Of a stretch of DNA of 64,000 nucleotides, positions 54,726-63,606 are shown piece after piece. Location: assembly GCF_001592285.1 (NCBI RefSeq), contig NZ_BCWQ01000008.1, positions 148,715 through 212,714 of the forward strand, given 5' to 3'. Each line of letters opens with the position of its first letter. The first letter of the stretch is position 1. The stretch comes from Hydrogenophaga pseudoflava NBRC 102511. GTDB lineage: Bacteria; Pseudomonadota; Gammaproteobacteria; Burkholderiales; Burkholderiaceae_C. Both the position numbers and the translations under genes were made by a program. The notes beneath the pieces are model-generated. The model had not been told where the DNA came from. It did not search any database and saw nothing but the letters and a program-made list of their open reading frames with translations.

Positions 54726-55325
54726 TTAGCCGATGGCGGCGGCCAGGTCGGCCTCGGCCTGGGCAAAGCCCTTGGCCACGGCCTCGGGGCCCATGTTCAG
54801 GCCCTCGGCGTAGATCAGGCGCACGTCGGTCAGGCCCAGGAAGCCCAGCACGGTCTTCAGGTAGGGCGTCTGGCTGTCGTGCGGCTGGTCGCGGTAGAGG
54901 CCGCCACGGGCCAGCGCCAGGTAGACGGTCTTGCCCTTGACCAGGCCTTCGGGGCCCTTCTCGGTGTAGCGGAAGGTCACGCCGGCGCGGGCCACGGCGT
55001 CGATCCAGGCCTTGAGCTGCACCGGCACGCCGAAGTTGTACATCGGCACGCCCAGCACGATGGCGTCGTGCGCCTGCAGCTCGGCGATCAGCGCGTCGTA
55101 CTCGGCCACCACGGCGGCCTGCCCGGCGCTGCGCTGCTCGGCGGGGGTGAACAGGGCGCCCAGCGCCACCTCGTCGAGCACGGTCACGGGCGTGGTGCCC
55201 AGGTCGCGCAGGGTGACGGTGCTGCCCGGGTGGGCGGCCACCAGGCGCTCGCTCACGCTGTTGGCGAGCTTGGTGGAATTGCCGGCTTCGCGACGGGGGC
55301 TGGCGTTGATCTGCAGAATCTTCAT
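54726..55325 (-). CDS. azoR: FMN-dependent NADH-azoreductase
   Basis: This 199-residue flavodoxin-fold enzyme reduces azo bonds and quinones with NADH. The FMN-binding N-terminal segment is [17 protein letters not shown], and [19 protein letters not shown] lies near residue 95. Start at [11 protein letters not shown]. It diverges from a LysR gene; the 96-bp gap holds a 6-bp inverted repeat. A role in quinone stress with pirin is plausible. Confidence 0.94.
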   Translation of the reverse strand: MKILQINASPRREAGNSTKLANSVSERLVAAHPGSTVTLRDLGTTPVTVLDEVALGALFTPAEQRSAGQAAVVAEYDALIAELQAHDAIVLGVPMYNFGVPVQLKAWIDAVARAGVTFRYTEKGPEGLVKGKTVYLALARGGLYRDQPHDSQTPYLKTVLGFLGLTDVRLIYAEGLNMGPEAVAKGFAQAEADLAAAIG

Positions 55326-55365
55326 GGCGGGCTCCTGGGTATTGGGTGATTCGGAAACGGTCAGT

Positions 55366-55386
55366 AGTTGACCGATGGACTCAACT
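55366..55386. promoter_or_regulatory. LysR-type operator between azoR and lysR
   Basis: AGTTGA (55366-55371) and TCAACT (55381-55386) form a perfect 6-bp inverted repeat with a 9-base centre. It lies midway between the divergent azoR and LysR starts, the usual position for a LysR recognition site. Confidence 0.5.
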
Positions 55387-55421
55387 TTATGGGTTGCGAA
55401 TCCTCTTGAAAAGCCGTCGAA

Positions 55422-56414
55422 ATGGATAAGATTGTTTCCATGGTGGAACAATCACACCGCGAATGTGGCCCCGACGCCATCGAACCGACCGACCTGCTCA
55501 TCTTTGCCCGGGTGGCCGAGCTGGGCAGCTTCAGCCAGGCCGCGGTGCGCCTGGGCCTGCCCAAATCCACGGTCTCGCGCCGCGTGGCGACGCTGGAACG
55601 GCTGATGGGTGAGCGCCTGCTGCTGCGCACCACGCGGCGCCAGTCGCTCACCGAGTTCGGCCTGCAGCTGCTGGAACACGCGCGGCAGGTGGTGGCCGAA
55701 CTGGAGGCGGTGCACAGCCTGCGCGAGCAGCGACGCGCCGCGCCCAGCGGCCGTCTGCGCGTGTCCATGCCCAGCGACTTCGCCAACCTGATGCTGGCCG
55801 ACAGCCTGGCCGCCTTCACCGCGCTGCACCCGGCGATCACGCTCGACCTGGACCTCTCGCCGCGCCGGGTCGACCTGCTCGGCGAAGGCTTCGACGTGGT
55901 GGTGCGCATGGGCGAACTGCCCGACGACAACCTGCTGGTGGCCACGCGGCTGGCGGTGTTTGCCAACGGGCTGTATGCCGCGCCGGGCTACCTGCAAGCG
56001 CGCGGCGATCCGCAACACCCCGACGACCTGGCCGGCCACACCGCGCTGCGCCTGCTGCGCGGCAACGGCGAGCCGGCGGTCTGGCCACTGAGCCGCGGCA
56101 GCGAGCGCTGGTCGGCGGTGCCGCGCGGGCAGGTCAGCGCCAACTCGCCAGAGTTGCTGATGCGCATGGCGCGCGCCGGCGCCGGCATCGCCGCGCTGCC
56201 CAACCATTTCGCCGAAGAAGCGGTGAACGCCGGCCAGCTGCGCCGCGTGCTGCCCGACTGGTGCCTGCCCGAAGCGCCGGCCTGGGCGGTCTACCCGGGG
56301 CGCAAGCTGGTGCCGCCCAAGACCCGCGCGTTCGTGGACATGCTCAAGGCCGCGCTGGCGCGCTGCGACATGGCGCGCATTCCCCCTTCCAACCTCACCC
56401 AGGAGACACCATGA
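55422..56414 (+). CDS. LysR-family regulator
   Basis: This 330-residue regulator has an N-terminal winged HTH ([20 protein letters not shown] near residue 32) and a LysR substrate domain. It diverges from azoR and probably controls it, as in many azoR/quinone-response loci. Its stop overlaps the next gene by 4 bp (ATGA), so the downstream gene is coupled. An ATG six codons in (55440) is an alternative start. Confidence 0.92.
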   Translation: MDKIVSMVEQSHRECGPDAIEPTDLLIFARVAELGSFSQAAVRLGLPKSTVSRRVATLERLMGERLLLRTTRRQSLTEFGLQLLEHARQVVAELEAVHSLREQRRAAPSGRLRVSMPSDFANLMLADSLAAFTALHPAITLDLDLSPRRVDLLGEGFDVVVRMGELPDDNLLVATRLAVFANGLYAAPGYLQARGDPQHPDDLAGHTALRLLRGNGEPAVWPLSRGSERWSAVPRGQVSANSPELLMRMARAGAGIAALPNHFAEEAVNAGQLRRVLPDWCLPEAPAWAVYPGRKLVPPKTRAFVDMLKAALARCDMARIPPSNLTQETP

Positions 56415-57100
56415 CCCACCGCGGACAAGCCCAGCTCGCCATCTGGAGCGACATCGAACCCGGCCAGGAAACCGACTACCTGCACTGGCTCACGCGCGAG
56501 CACGTGCTGGAGCGCGTCGGCGTCGACGGCTTTCTCTCGGGTCGCGTGTTCCGCGCCGAGGCCGGTGGCAAGCGCCGCTTCTTCATTACCTACGAGCTGC
56601 AGGACGCTGGCGTGCTGGCCGGCCCCTCGTACCTCGCCCGGCTGAACGCGCCCACGCCCTGGTCGCAGCGCACCATGCCCATCCTGCAGAACTTTGCGCG
56701 CGGCGGCGGGCCGGTGGTGGCAAGGGCGGGGTTGGGCAATGGATCGGTGGTGGCGCCGCTGCGGTTGGACCTTGCCGCGGCGGGCCTGCAAGACGCTGGC
56801 GCGCAGCAAGCGCTGGTGCAGAAAGTCGCGGGGCTGGACGCTGTGGCCCAGGTCTGGCTGATGCAGGTGGACGCGGCCGGCACTGGCGTGCAGACCAAGG
56901 AGAAGTCCATGCGCCGCAGCGTGGAGGGTGTGTTCGACGGCGTGCTGGTGGTCGAGGCGCTGCACGCGGCAGGCGCGCAGGCGGCGCTGGACGGGCTGCT
57001 GGGTCGTGAACTGGCGGGCGCCGGGGTGAGCGACCCGCAGCTGTTCAGCGCCAGCTTCCAGCTTGACCGGCGGCTGGCCGGGCTGGATGGCGCCAACTGA
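56411..57100 (+). CDS. Conserved hypothetical protein, possible dimeric alpha/beta-barrel
   Basis: This 229-residue protein is not recognised beyond a weak likeness to EthD/dimeric alpha-beta-barrel proteins: each half begins with a strand (AQLAIWSDIEPGQETDYLHWL near residue 7, QVWLMQVDAAGTG near 147) followed by a helix and a second strand. No signal or membrane segment. It overlaps the LysR stop, so it is made with the regulator. The fold could suit a small-molecule monooxygenase or decarboxylase. Function open. Confidence 0.72.
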   Translation: MTHRGQAQLAIWSDIEPGQETDYLHWLTREHVLERVGVDGFLSGRVFRAEAGGKRRFFITYELQDAGVLAGPSYLARLNAPTPWSQRTMPILQNFARGGGPVVARAGLGNGSVVAPLRLDLAAAGLQDAGAQQALVQKVAGLDAVAQVWLMQVDAAGTGVQTKEKSMRRSVEGVFDGVLVVEALHAAGAQAALDGLLGRELAGAGVSDPQLFSASFQLDRRLAGLDGAN

Positions 57101-57106
57101 GCAGGC

Positions 57107-57946
57107 TCAGTTCGCCGGCGCCGACATCGTCAGCTGCAGCGGTCCGTACCAGGCCGTGACCGCAGCGCCCGAGTTGTTCGAATCGGTCATCAGGCCCAGG
57201 CCGATCATCGGCCCCGGCGCCTCGCCGAAGGCCAGCCGGAAGTCGGCCTCCACGTCGCGGTCGAAGTCCACCCACTGGTTCAGCCGCGCCGTGCCCGACT
57301 CCACCACGATCTGGCGGATGCGCCCGGTGTAGGGGTTGGGAATCACCGTGCCGGCCGGGTAGCGGTTGTCCCACACATACATGATCGACGCGTAGGGCAG
57401 GGGCTTGCCGGCGATCAGGCCCGACAGCTCCGAGACGATGTGGTCGCGCGCCTTCCAGGTGCCGTTGTGGCGGTCGCCATCGAAGCTCAGGATCAGCCGC
57501 GCCACCGAATCGTCCTCGCCCTTTTCACCCAGATTGAACGCCGGGTTCAGCGCCGGCACGAACAGCGAGAAGTGCAGGCGTTTGGCCTGCGCGCCGGGGG
57601 CGGGCTTGAGCAGCAGGTTCAGCGTGCTGTTGGAGCCCATGGCCTCGGCCCGCACGGCCGGCCGGCCGGCGTGTTCGGTGGCCTGGTAGCGCGTGGGGCG
57701 GCGGCTCATGAAGACCTGGTGTTCCCAGGGCGTGGCCGGCGCGGCGCCGTCGATGTGGTTGCTGGCCTGCCAGGCTGTGCCGTCGAGGATCACCGGGCGC
57801 TGCTTGGGGCTGGCCTCGTCGGCCTCCGCGGTGGTGTCGTCGGTTCCGTCGGCAGAGGGCGTGGGGGCGGTGGCGCAGGCGCTCAGAAAAAGGGCCAGCA
57901 GGGAGGCCCAGAGGCGGGGCGAGCGCGGGGAGAGAGCAGAAGACAT
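57107..57946 (-). CDS. DUF3047 lipoprotein
   Basis: This 279-residue protein has a lipoprotein signal (LWASLLALFLSAC, lipid cysteine near residue 23), then a Thr/Asp/Glu-rich linker. The DUF3047 domain spans about residues 60-275 and shows RLILSFDGDRHNG, ASIMYVWDN near 170 and IRQIVVESG near 205. It is likely anchored at the outer membrane facing the periplasm. Start at MSSALSPRSPR gives the lipobox. Function unknown. Confidence 0.82.
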   Translation of the reverse strand: MSSALSPRSPRLWASLLALFLSACATAPTPSADGTDDTTAEADEASPKQRPVILDGTAWQASNHIDGAAPATPWEHQVFMSRRPTRYQATEHAGRPAVRAEAMGSNSTLNLLLKPAPGAQAKRLHFSLFVPALNPAFNLGEKGEDDSVARLILSFDGDRHNGTWKARDHIVSELSGLIAGKPLPYASIMYVWDNRYPAGTVIPNPYTGRIRQIVVESGTARLNQWVDFDRDVEADFRLAFGEAPGPMIGLGLMTDSNNSGAAVTAWYGPLQLTMSAPAN

Positions 57947-58046
57947 GAAAGACGCGTGAGGCAGCGGCGAAAAAGCCGGGCCATATTGTGACGCCGCGGT
58001 GCGGGTGGGATGGGTTACGAGTTGTGCCGCCCGGTGGCCGCCCACC

Positions 58047-58667
58047 CTACAGGCGCTCCAGCCCCACCAGCGCCGCGTGCTGCAGCAGCATGATGGTCTT
58101 GCCGTCCTGGATCTCGCCGGTGCCGATCATGGCCAGCGCCCGCTCCAGCGGCAATTCCAGCACCTCGATGTCCTCGCCCTCGCTGGCGTCGCCGCCGCCT
58201 TGGCTCACGCGGTCACCGGGCTCGTATTCCGCCACGAAGAAGTGCAGCCGCTCGGTGACGGAGCCCGGGCTCATGAAGGCTTCGAACACCTTGCGCGGCA
58301 TGCGCACCGCAAACCCAGTTTCTTCCTCCACCTCCCGCCGGATCGCCACTTCCGGTGCCTCGTTGTCCAGCAGGCCGGCGCAGGCTTCCACCAGCATGCC
58401 GTCGGCCAGGCCGTTGGCGTAGGCCGGAAAACGGAACTGGCGGGTGAGCACCACCGTGCCCCGCGCCCGGTTGAACAGCAGCAGGGCCGCGCCATCGCCG
58501 CGGTCGTAGGTTTCGCGCTGCAGCCGCTGCCAGCGCCCGCTGCTGTGGCGGTAGTCGAAGATGTTCTTCTTCAGCACGAACCAGTCGTCGGCCAGCACGC
58601 GCTGTTCGACGATGCGCACGCGTTCGTTCGCGGGCAGCGGGATCTCTCGGTGGTGGGGGTTGGTCAT
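58047..58667 (-). CDS. Nudix hydrolase (NudK-like)
   Basis: This 206-residue Nudix protein has the box GLLDNEAPEVAIRREVEEET around residues 100-119, matching G-x5-E-x7-R-E-x2-E-E. The upstream half (QRLQRETYDRGDGAALLLFN) is of the NudK/ADP-ribose-pyrophosphatase type, which cleaves GDP-mannose or ADP-ribose. It diverges from a DeoR-family gene; its first codon is the edge of a 10-bp repeat array, so DeoR control is likely. Confidence 0.9.
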   Translation of the reverse strand: MTNPHHREIPLPANERVRIVEQRVLADDWFVLKKNIFDYRHSSGRWQRLQRETYDRGDGAALLLFNRARGTVVLTRQFRFPAYANGLADGMLVEACAGLLDNEAPEVAIRREVEEETGFAVRMPRKVFEAFMSPGSVTERLHFFVAEYEPGDRVSQGGGDASEGEDIEVLELPLERALAMIGTGEIQDGKTIMLLQHAALVGLERL

Positions 58668-58706
58668 CGTATAAATTCGTGCAGTGTCGTGTAATATCGT
58701 GCAATC
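58667..58706. repeat. Four tandem 10-bp repeats between nudix and deoR genes
   Basis: TCGT recurs at exactly 10-bp steps: TCGTATAAAT (58667), TCGTGCAGTG (58677), TCGTGTAATA (58687) and TCGTGCAATC (58697). The period of one helical turn places all copies on one face of DNA. It is a probable operator for the DeoR-type protein, which would repress both divergent genes. Confidence 0.7.
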
Positions 58707-58754
58707 GTAGCGCGTCCGACGCCACCGCACAAGACATCGCAAAAGAGGCCCCCC

Positions 58755-59513
58755 ATGCTCACCGCCCAGCGTAAACAGCTCATCCTCAGCCGCCTCGCCA
58801 CGCACGGTCAGATCGTGGCCGGGGAACTGGCGCTGGAACTGGGCACCTCGGAAGACACCATCCGCCGCGACCTGCGCGAACTGGCGCAGCAGGGCAAGCT
58901 GCAGCGCGTGCACGGCGGGGCATTGCCCGCGTCCGCCGCCACGGGCGACCTGCGGGTGAGGCAACAGGTGTCGCCCGACGAAAAACAGGCGCTGGGGCGC
59001 TTCGGTGCGCAGCTCATCAAGCCCGGCCAGGTGGTCATGCTCGACGGCGGCACCACCGCCATCCAGGTCGCGCGCCAGCTGCCGGCCGACCTGCGCGCCA
59101 CGGTGATCACCCACAGCCCCAACGTGGCGGTGGAACTGGCCGCGCACCGCCACGTGGACATCATCGTGCTCGGCGGGCGCCTGTTCCGCCATTCCATGGT
59201 GAACGTCGGCGCCTCGGTCATCGAAGCCGCGGCGCGCTTCCGGGCCGACCTGTTCTTCCTGGGCGTGACCGGCGTGCATCCCGAAGCGGGGCTGAGCACC
59301 GGCGACGCCGAAGAGGCCGACGTGAAGCGCGCGCTGCACGCCCGCGCGGCGGAAACGGTGGTGCTGGCGTCCAGCGAAAAGCTGCTCAGCGCATCGGCCT
59401 TCGTCATCGCGCCGATGAAGGGGCTGTCGCTGCTGGTGGTGCCCGACGGCACGCCAGCAAAAACCGTGAAGGCGCTGCGGGCGGGGGGCGTGGTGGTGCA
59501 GAAGGCTGATTGA
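58755..59513 (+). CDS. DeoR/GlpR-family regulator
   Basis: This 252-residue regulator has a winged HTH (RLATHGQIVAGELALELGTSE near residue 13, DTIRRDLRELAQQGKLQRVHGGA near 34) and a DeoR sugar-phosphate sensor domain (VMLDGGTTAIQVARQLP near 96, LGVTGVHPEAGLST near 173). It probably senses a phosphorylated sugar or nucleotide and controls the divergent Nudix gene. Its last 19 bases are duplicated after the VOC gene (60038-60056). In the second copy the frame continues with ASLA and stops at 60071. Confidence 0.92.
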   Translation: MLTAQRKQLILSRLATHGQIVAGELALELGTSEDTIRRDLRELAQQGKLQRVHGGALPASAATGDLRVRQQVSPDEKQALGRFGAQLIKPGQVVMLDGGTTAIQVARQLPADLRATVITHSPNVAVELAAHRHVDIIVLGGRLFRHSMVNVGASVIEAAARFRADLFFLGVTGVHPEAGLSTGDAEEADVKRALHARAAETVVLASSEKLLSASAFVIAPMKGLSLLVVPDGTPAKTVKALRAGGVVVQKAD

Positions 59514-60056
59514 AAAGGTGTTGATCGACAGCGAGCGTATGTCGATTCCAGCAGGTGTGGTTCGTCGTGTGGAGAGCCTGGCGCTCAACCCGCACACCAC
59601 CAAGGAGAGAACCCCATGCCTAAGATGATCTTTGTCAGCCTGCCCGTGGCCAACCTCGAAACATCCGTGGCCTTCTACAAGGCCCTGGGCTTTGAGCGAA
59701 ACCCGCAATTCAGCGACGACTCCGCGGCCTGCATGGTGTGGAGCGAGGCGATCTGCGTGATGCTCATCACGCACGCAAAGTGGCGCACGTTCACGCAGCG
59801 ACCATTCCCTCCGGCCGGAACCGCCGGATTGATGCTGTCGCTGGTCCTGGACAGCCGTGACGCGGTGGACGCGATGAACCAGGCCGCCGCGGCGCATGGT
59901 GGGCAGGCCGACGTGAACCCGGCGGAAGACACAGGCTTCATGTACACGCGCGACCTGGCCGACCCCGACGGGCACATGTGGGCAGCGCTCTGGATGGACC
60001 CCGTCTCAATGCCGCACGCAGATCAGCGCTGACCCCCGGTGGTGCAGAAGGCTGAT
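59492..60056. repeat. 19-bp direct repeats bracketing the VOC gene
   Basis: GGTGGTGCAGAAGGCTGAT is found at 59492-59510, at the end of deoR, and again at 60038-60056. The 527 bases between the two copies carry the VOC gene. The pattern suggests that a foreign segment entered at the deoR 3' end with duplication of the target. Confidence 0.85.
59616..60032 (+). CDS. VOC-family (glyoxalase/bleomycin-resistance-like) protein
   Basis: This 138-residue single-module VOC protein begins with KMIFVSLPVANLETSVAFYK and has the usual FYKALGFERNPQFSDDSA segment near residue 25 and GHMWAALWMDP at the end. GGAG precedes the ATG. Its locus is bounded by the 19-bp direct repeat described above, which suggests it is a recent arrival. 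Substrate unknown. Confidence 0.9.
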   Translation: MPKMIFVSLPVANLETSVAFYKALGFERNPQFSDDSAACMVWSEAICVMLITHAKWRTFTQRPFPPAGTAGLMLSLVLDSRDAVDAMNQAAAAHGGQADVNPAEDTGFMYTRDLADPDGHMWAALWMDPVSMPHADQR

Positions 60057-60107
60057 GCGTCTTTGGCCTGACCTTCCGCATCAAACGGGCACCTCCGTGC
60101 GGCCGGT

Positions 60108-61079
60108 CTACATGCGATAGCGGTTGACGTACTCCTGCGGTGTCAGGCCAGTCGCCGCCTTGAAGCTGCGCCGGAACCCCGACTCGTCCGCGAAGCCCAA
60201 CGTGTGGCTCACCTGGGCCGCGCTGCACCCGCTGTGCAGCAGGTGTTCGCCCGCCTGGTGCAGCTTGACCAGCCGCACGAAGCGACCCACCGGCATGCCC
60301 GCGAGGTCGTTTACCTTGCGCGCGAGGGTTCGCGAAGAGCAGGCGAGCGATCGGGACAACACCTCCAGTGTGGTGTGGGTGGCAGGCAGGCGCTCGACCA
60401 GCTGGCGAAGGCGTGCCAGGAATGGATCGGTTCCGTGCAGGGTCAGCATGGCGTCGAAGACGCTCGCCGCGGGCTGCGGGCGTGGCAACACCATCAGGCG
60501 CTGAACGTCCCGCCAGGCCTCGGGGCTGATGCGCTGTTCCATCTGCTCGCTCAGGATGGACAGGTAGCCGTGCACGCCAGAGGCGGTGGCCAGGTTCGGG
60601 CCGCTGACCATCGGTTGCTGCCATTGCCAGTTCACCGACGGATGCCGTTGCGACAGCACTGGCGCCATCCACCAGGTGCCGGTGGCGGACTTCCCGTCGA
60701 GCCGGCCACTGGCGGCGGCAAGCGCCACGCCGGTGCACCAGGTCCACAGCGGTACCTTGCGACCCAACGCCCTGAGCGACTGCTGCAGCGGCCGCAGTGT
60801 CGTCAGCCCCTGATCCAGTTGCGCCGGCGAACCTGCCCAGAAACCGGGCATCAGCAGGGCATCCCAGCGTTGCGCGTCCAGTGCCGCTTCCGCGCTCAAC
60901 GACATACCGTGCGCACAGGCCACCGGCCCGCGCTTCAAACCCACCCAGTGCACCTTCCAGTGCCGGGCCCCTGAGCGCAGCGCCGCGGCGGACAAAAGAT
61001 CCGCCGCCGCAAACAGCCCGGCCGGCATGCAGCCGGGGTAGATCAGCAGCCCCACATCGAATCGCGAAGGCGTTGGCAT
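60108..61079 (-). CDS. GlxA-type AraC regulator (DJ-1/PfpI domain)
   Basis: This 323-residue protein joins a DJ-1/PfpI-like domain (FDVGLLIYPGCMPAGLFAAAD at the N-terminus, LWTWCTGVALAAASGRLDG near residue 110) to a C-terminal AraC double HTH (TLEVLSRSLACSSRTLARKV near 240, VSHTLGFADESGFRRSFKA near 285). It resembles GlxA/FtrA regulators. Start chosen at MPTPSRFDVGLL. It is divergent from the MBL-fold gene. Confidence 0.9.
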   Translation of the reverse strand: MPTPSRFDVGLLIYPGCMPAGLFAAADLLSAAALRSGARHWKVHWVGLKRGPVACAHGMSLSAEAALDAQRWDALLMPGFWAGSPAQLDQGLTTLRPLQQSLRALGRKVPLWTWCTGVALAAASGRLDGKSATGTWWMAPVLSQRHPSVNWQWQQPMVSGPNLATASGVHGYLSILSEQMEQRISPEAWRDVQRLMVLPRPQPAASVFDAMLTLHGTDPFLARLRQLVERLPATHTTLEVLSRSLACSSRTLARKVNDLAGMPVGRFVRLVKLHQAGEHLLHSGCSAAQVSHTLGFADESGFRRSFKAATGLTPQEYVNRYRM

Positions 61080-61150
61080 GAAATGACTCCATTGTGTCGT
61101 TTTGAGCCATGGTACGCCTAAGCCTGACTGCACAGAATGCAGGCCACTGA

Positions 61151-61963
61151 ATGACCCGGAGAGAACCCTTGAAGATCACGCAGATACGCAACGCCACCCT
61201 GTTGGTTGAAATCGCCAACCACCGGGTGCTGGTTGATCCGATGCTGGCGCCGCAGGGCGCCCTGCCGTCACTGAAGTACCTCGTCGGACAGCGGCGCCGC
61301 AATCCCGTCGTGGCGCTGCCCGAGGGGGTCGACGCGCTGCTGGACAGCGCCACACACGCCCTGATCACCCATTGCCAGAAAGGACACTTCGACCACCTCG
61401 ACCGGGCAGGCAAGCGCTGGCTGCGCGAACGCCAGCTGCCGGTGTTGTGCATGCCGGAAGACGAGGACTACCTGCGCACCCGGGGCTTGGCCGTGCAGGT
61501 GCTGAATGCCCACGAGTCGACCGAGGTGGCGGGCGGGCGCATCACGCCAGTGCCCTGCCTGCACGGTCGCGGGTGGGTCGGCAAGCTGATGGCGCACGGA
61601 CACGGCTACATCCTGGAATGGCCCGGAGAACCCACCCTCTATTTGGCCGGAGATACGGTGCTGACCGACGAGGTCTGCCGTGTCATGGCCGCCCTGCCTG
61701 TCGACTCGGTCAGCGTATTGCCCGCCGGCGGCGCGGCCATGGACTTCGGCAGCGAACTGATCATGGACGCCGACCAGGCGTTGCGCGCCGCGACGGGCGG
61801 GTGCGGGCATGTCGTGCTGAATCACCTGGAGGCACTGGACCACTGTCCCACCCGGCGCAGCGATCTGCGCCTGGAAGCGCGCCGGCGCGGGTTGCAGGAC
61901 CGTGTGCAGGTTCCTGAAGATGGCGCTTGCCTCCGGTTCGATCTGCAGGGCCACGGACGGTGA
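61151..61963 (+). CDS. MBL-fold metallohydrolase
   Basis: This 270-residue metallo-beta-lactamase-fold protein has the metal-binding motif THCQKGHFDHLDRA near residue 73 and a second Asp in LYLAGDTVLTDEV near 165, then HLEALDHCPTRRSD near 222. The first motif has one more residue than the classical HxHxDH spacing, as in UlaG/RomA-like members. It is probably controlled by the divergent GlxA-type gene. Substrate unknown. Confidence 0.9.
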   Translation: MTRREPLKITQIRNATLLVEIANHRVLVDPMLAPQGALPSLKYLVGQRRRNPVVALPEGVDALLDSATHALITHCQKGHFDHLDRAGKRWLRERQLPVLCMPEDEDYLRTRGLAVQVLNAHESTEVAGGRITPVPCLHGRGWVGKLMAHGHGYILEWPGEPTLYLAGDTVLTDEVCRVMAALPVDSVSVLPAGGAAMDFGSELIMDADQALRAATGGCGHVVLNHLEALDHCPTRRSDLRLEARRRGLQDRVQVPEDGACLRFDLQGHGR

Positions 61964-61987
61964 TGCCGGGCCGGGTGCTCGACGCGG

Positions 61988-62557
61988 TCAGCGTCCGCGC
62001 CGGTAGTGCAGGGCGACCGCGCCGCAGCGCAGCGGCTGTGCAGACACCAGCTCCAGCCGGCGCGTGCCGGGCAGGCCGCCCGCGTACAGCGCCGGGCCGT
62101 GACCGGCGATCCGGGGGTGAAGGAGAAAACGGTACTCGTCGATCAGGTCCAGCCGGTCGAGCGCGGTGGCGAGCAGGCCGCTGCCTAGCAGCACACCCGC
62201 GGGCGTGGCGTCCTTGAGCGCCTGCACACCAGTGCGCAGGTCATCGGCAGCGATGTGGTGGCTGTGGGTCCAGGGGAAGTCCTTGCGCGTGGACGACACC
62301 ACGTACTTCGGCTTGGCCTCCAGCTTCACCGCCCATTCGCGCAGCGCCGGTGGCGCCTCGACTTCGCCACGGGCCACCGCCGGCCAGTAACTTTCCATCA
62401 TCTCGTAGGTGGTGCGCCCCCACAGCATCGCGCCGCACCCGTCCATGAGGCGCGTGAAGAAGGCATGCGTCTCCTCGTCGGCAATGCCTTCCCGATGGTC
62501 GACGCAGCCGTCCAGGGTGAGGTTGAGGCTGAAGGTCAGGAGGCCCATGGTGGGCAT
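61988..62557 (-). CDS. DHFR-like/RibD C-terminal domain protein
   Basis: This 189-residue protein has the RibD-C fold of dihydrofolate-reductase-like proteins: LLTFSLNLTLDGCVDH near the start, MLWGRTTYEMMESYW near residue 43, and VLLGSGLLATALDRLDLIDE near 118. It is not a true DHFR, since folA is at 19351. The ATG overlaps the stop of the GFA gene (TGATG), so the two are coupled. Confidence 0.88.
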   Translation of the reverse strand: MPTMGLLTFSLNLTLDGCVDHREGIADEETHAFFTRLMDGCGAMLWGRTTYEMMESYWPAVARGEVEAPPALREWAVKLEAKPKYVVSSTRKDFPWTHSHHIAADDLRTGVQALKDATPAGVLLGSGLLATALDRLDLIDEYRFLLHPRIAGHGPALYAGGLPGTRRLELVSAQPLRCGAVALHYRRGR

Positions 62558-62982
62558 CACGCCTTGGGCTGCGGCGCCACCACGGGAGGGCCCTCGAATT
62601 GCTCCAGCGATGGATCAACGCAAGCCCAGCGTGGCGCACTGGCCACCCAGATGTTGGTGGTGGGCCTGACGGCCGATTGCTCGTCCAGCGTGCCCACCCG
62701 AACCACCGTCAGGCCCGGGCGACCACTGGAGTCGGAGAACAACTGGGTGCCGCAGCTTGCGCAGAACCGGCGGGTCACCGTGTTGCCGCTGTCGGCCGTC
62801 TTCTTGTGCTGGCCCGGCGCTCCCGAGATCTGGATGGCCTCGCTGGGGAATAGGACGTTGACCGTTCCGTTGGACGAGATCTTCTGGCAGTCCCTGCACC
62901 AGCAGATCCTGGATGGACCGGCCTCTGCGTTGATCTCGTATCGGATTTCGCCGCAGAGGCAACCACCGGTGAATGACTTCAT
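62557..62982 (-). CDS. GFA/CENP-V-like zinc protein
   Basis: This 141-residue protein of the glutathione-dependent formaldehyde-activating/CENP-V family has cysteines in GGCLCGEIRYEI at residues 6-17, CWCRDCQKISSNG near 32-38, and RFCASCGTQLF near 93-98, all positioned for zinc. The first gene of a two-gene unit with the DHFR-like gene. Confidence 0.93.
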   Translation of the reverse strand: MKSFTGGCLCGEIRYEINAEAGPSRICWCRDCQKISSNGTVNVLFPSEAIQISGAPGQHKKTADSGNTVTRRFCASCGTQLFSDSSGRPGLTVVRVGTLDEQSAVRPTTNIWVASAPRWACVDPSLEQFEGPPVVAPQPKA

Positions 62983-63048
62983 GTGAGCTCCTTGTCAGTC
63001 TCGATTTCTGCACCAGCGGGAGAGCCTACAGACCGGAGGGACAGGCGT

Positions 63049-63573
63049 CTACCCGGCCAGGGCCTTGCAGAGCACACGGTTCTCATGGCCCACGCCGTCG
63101 ATGACGTACTCCTTGGTCCCGATGTCCCGGAAGCCGAGCGACTGGTAGAACGCCAGCGCCCCGTGGTTGCCGGCCCAGGCGGTGAGCCAGAGGGCCTCCA
63201 GACCCCGGGCGCGGGCGGACGCCTCGGCCTTGGCCAACAGGCTGCGCCCCAGACCACGGCGCAGGAACGGGCGCTGCACGTACAGCCGGAACACCTCGGC
63301 GCCGCGCACGTCTGGAACGGGACAGCTTGTGGCAAAGGAAATATCCACGAAACCCACCGTGTACCCGCCCGATGTGACGAGCAGCAACTCGACATCCGCG
63401 TCCCGCAGCCGCCGATCAAACACCTCGGCGGAGTAGACCGTGGCCACTTCCCGTGCGAGGGCGTCGTTGATCCCGTGGGTGGCGTAGGTGTCGAGGAAGA
63501 CCTGGGTGGCGAGCGTGCTGAGGGTTTGGGCGTCGGTAGTGGCTGCTCGGCGGTGCTCGAAGTCTTCGGGCAT
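63049..63573 (-). CDS. GNAT-family acetyltransferase
   Basis: This 174-residue GNAT protein has the acetyl-CoA loop RPFLRRGLGRSLLAKAEASAR around residue 105-125 and LTAWAGNHGALAFYQSLGFRD near 132. Start chosen at MPEDFEHRRA. It lies directly after the attC-like site in cassette direction, so it could be the last cassette or the first chromosomal gene. No second attC-like site was found beyond its stop, which favours the latter. Confidence 0.9.
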   Translation of the reverse strand: MPEDFEHRRAATTDAQTLSTLATQVFLDTYATHGINDALAREVATVYSAEVFDRRLRDADVELLLVTSGGYTVGFVDISFATSCPVPDVRGAEVFRLYVQRPFLRRGLGRSLLAKAEASARARGLEALWLTAWAGNHGALAFYQSLGFRDIGTKEYVIDGVGHENRVLCKALAG

Positions 63574-63606
63574 GGGGTTTGGAACCGGTATCGGCCAGGA
63601 GCGGAC

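Noticed and set aside
62983..63048. attC-like site after the GNAT gene
   Set aside because: No GTTRRRY / RYYYAAC pair was found in this gap, so the GNAT gene was not called a complete cassette.
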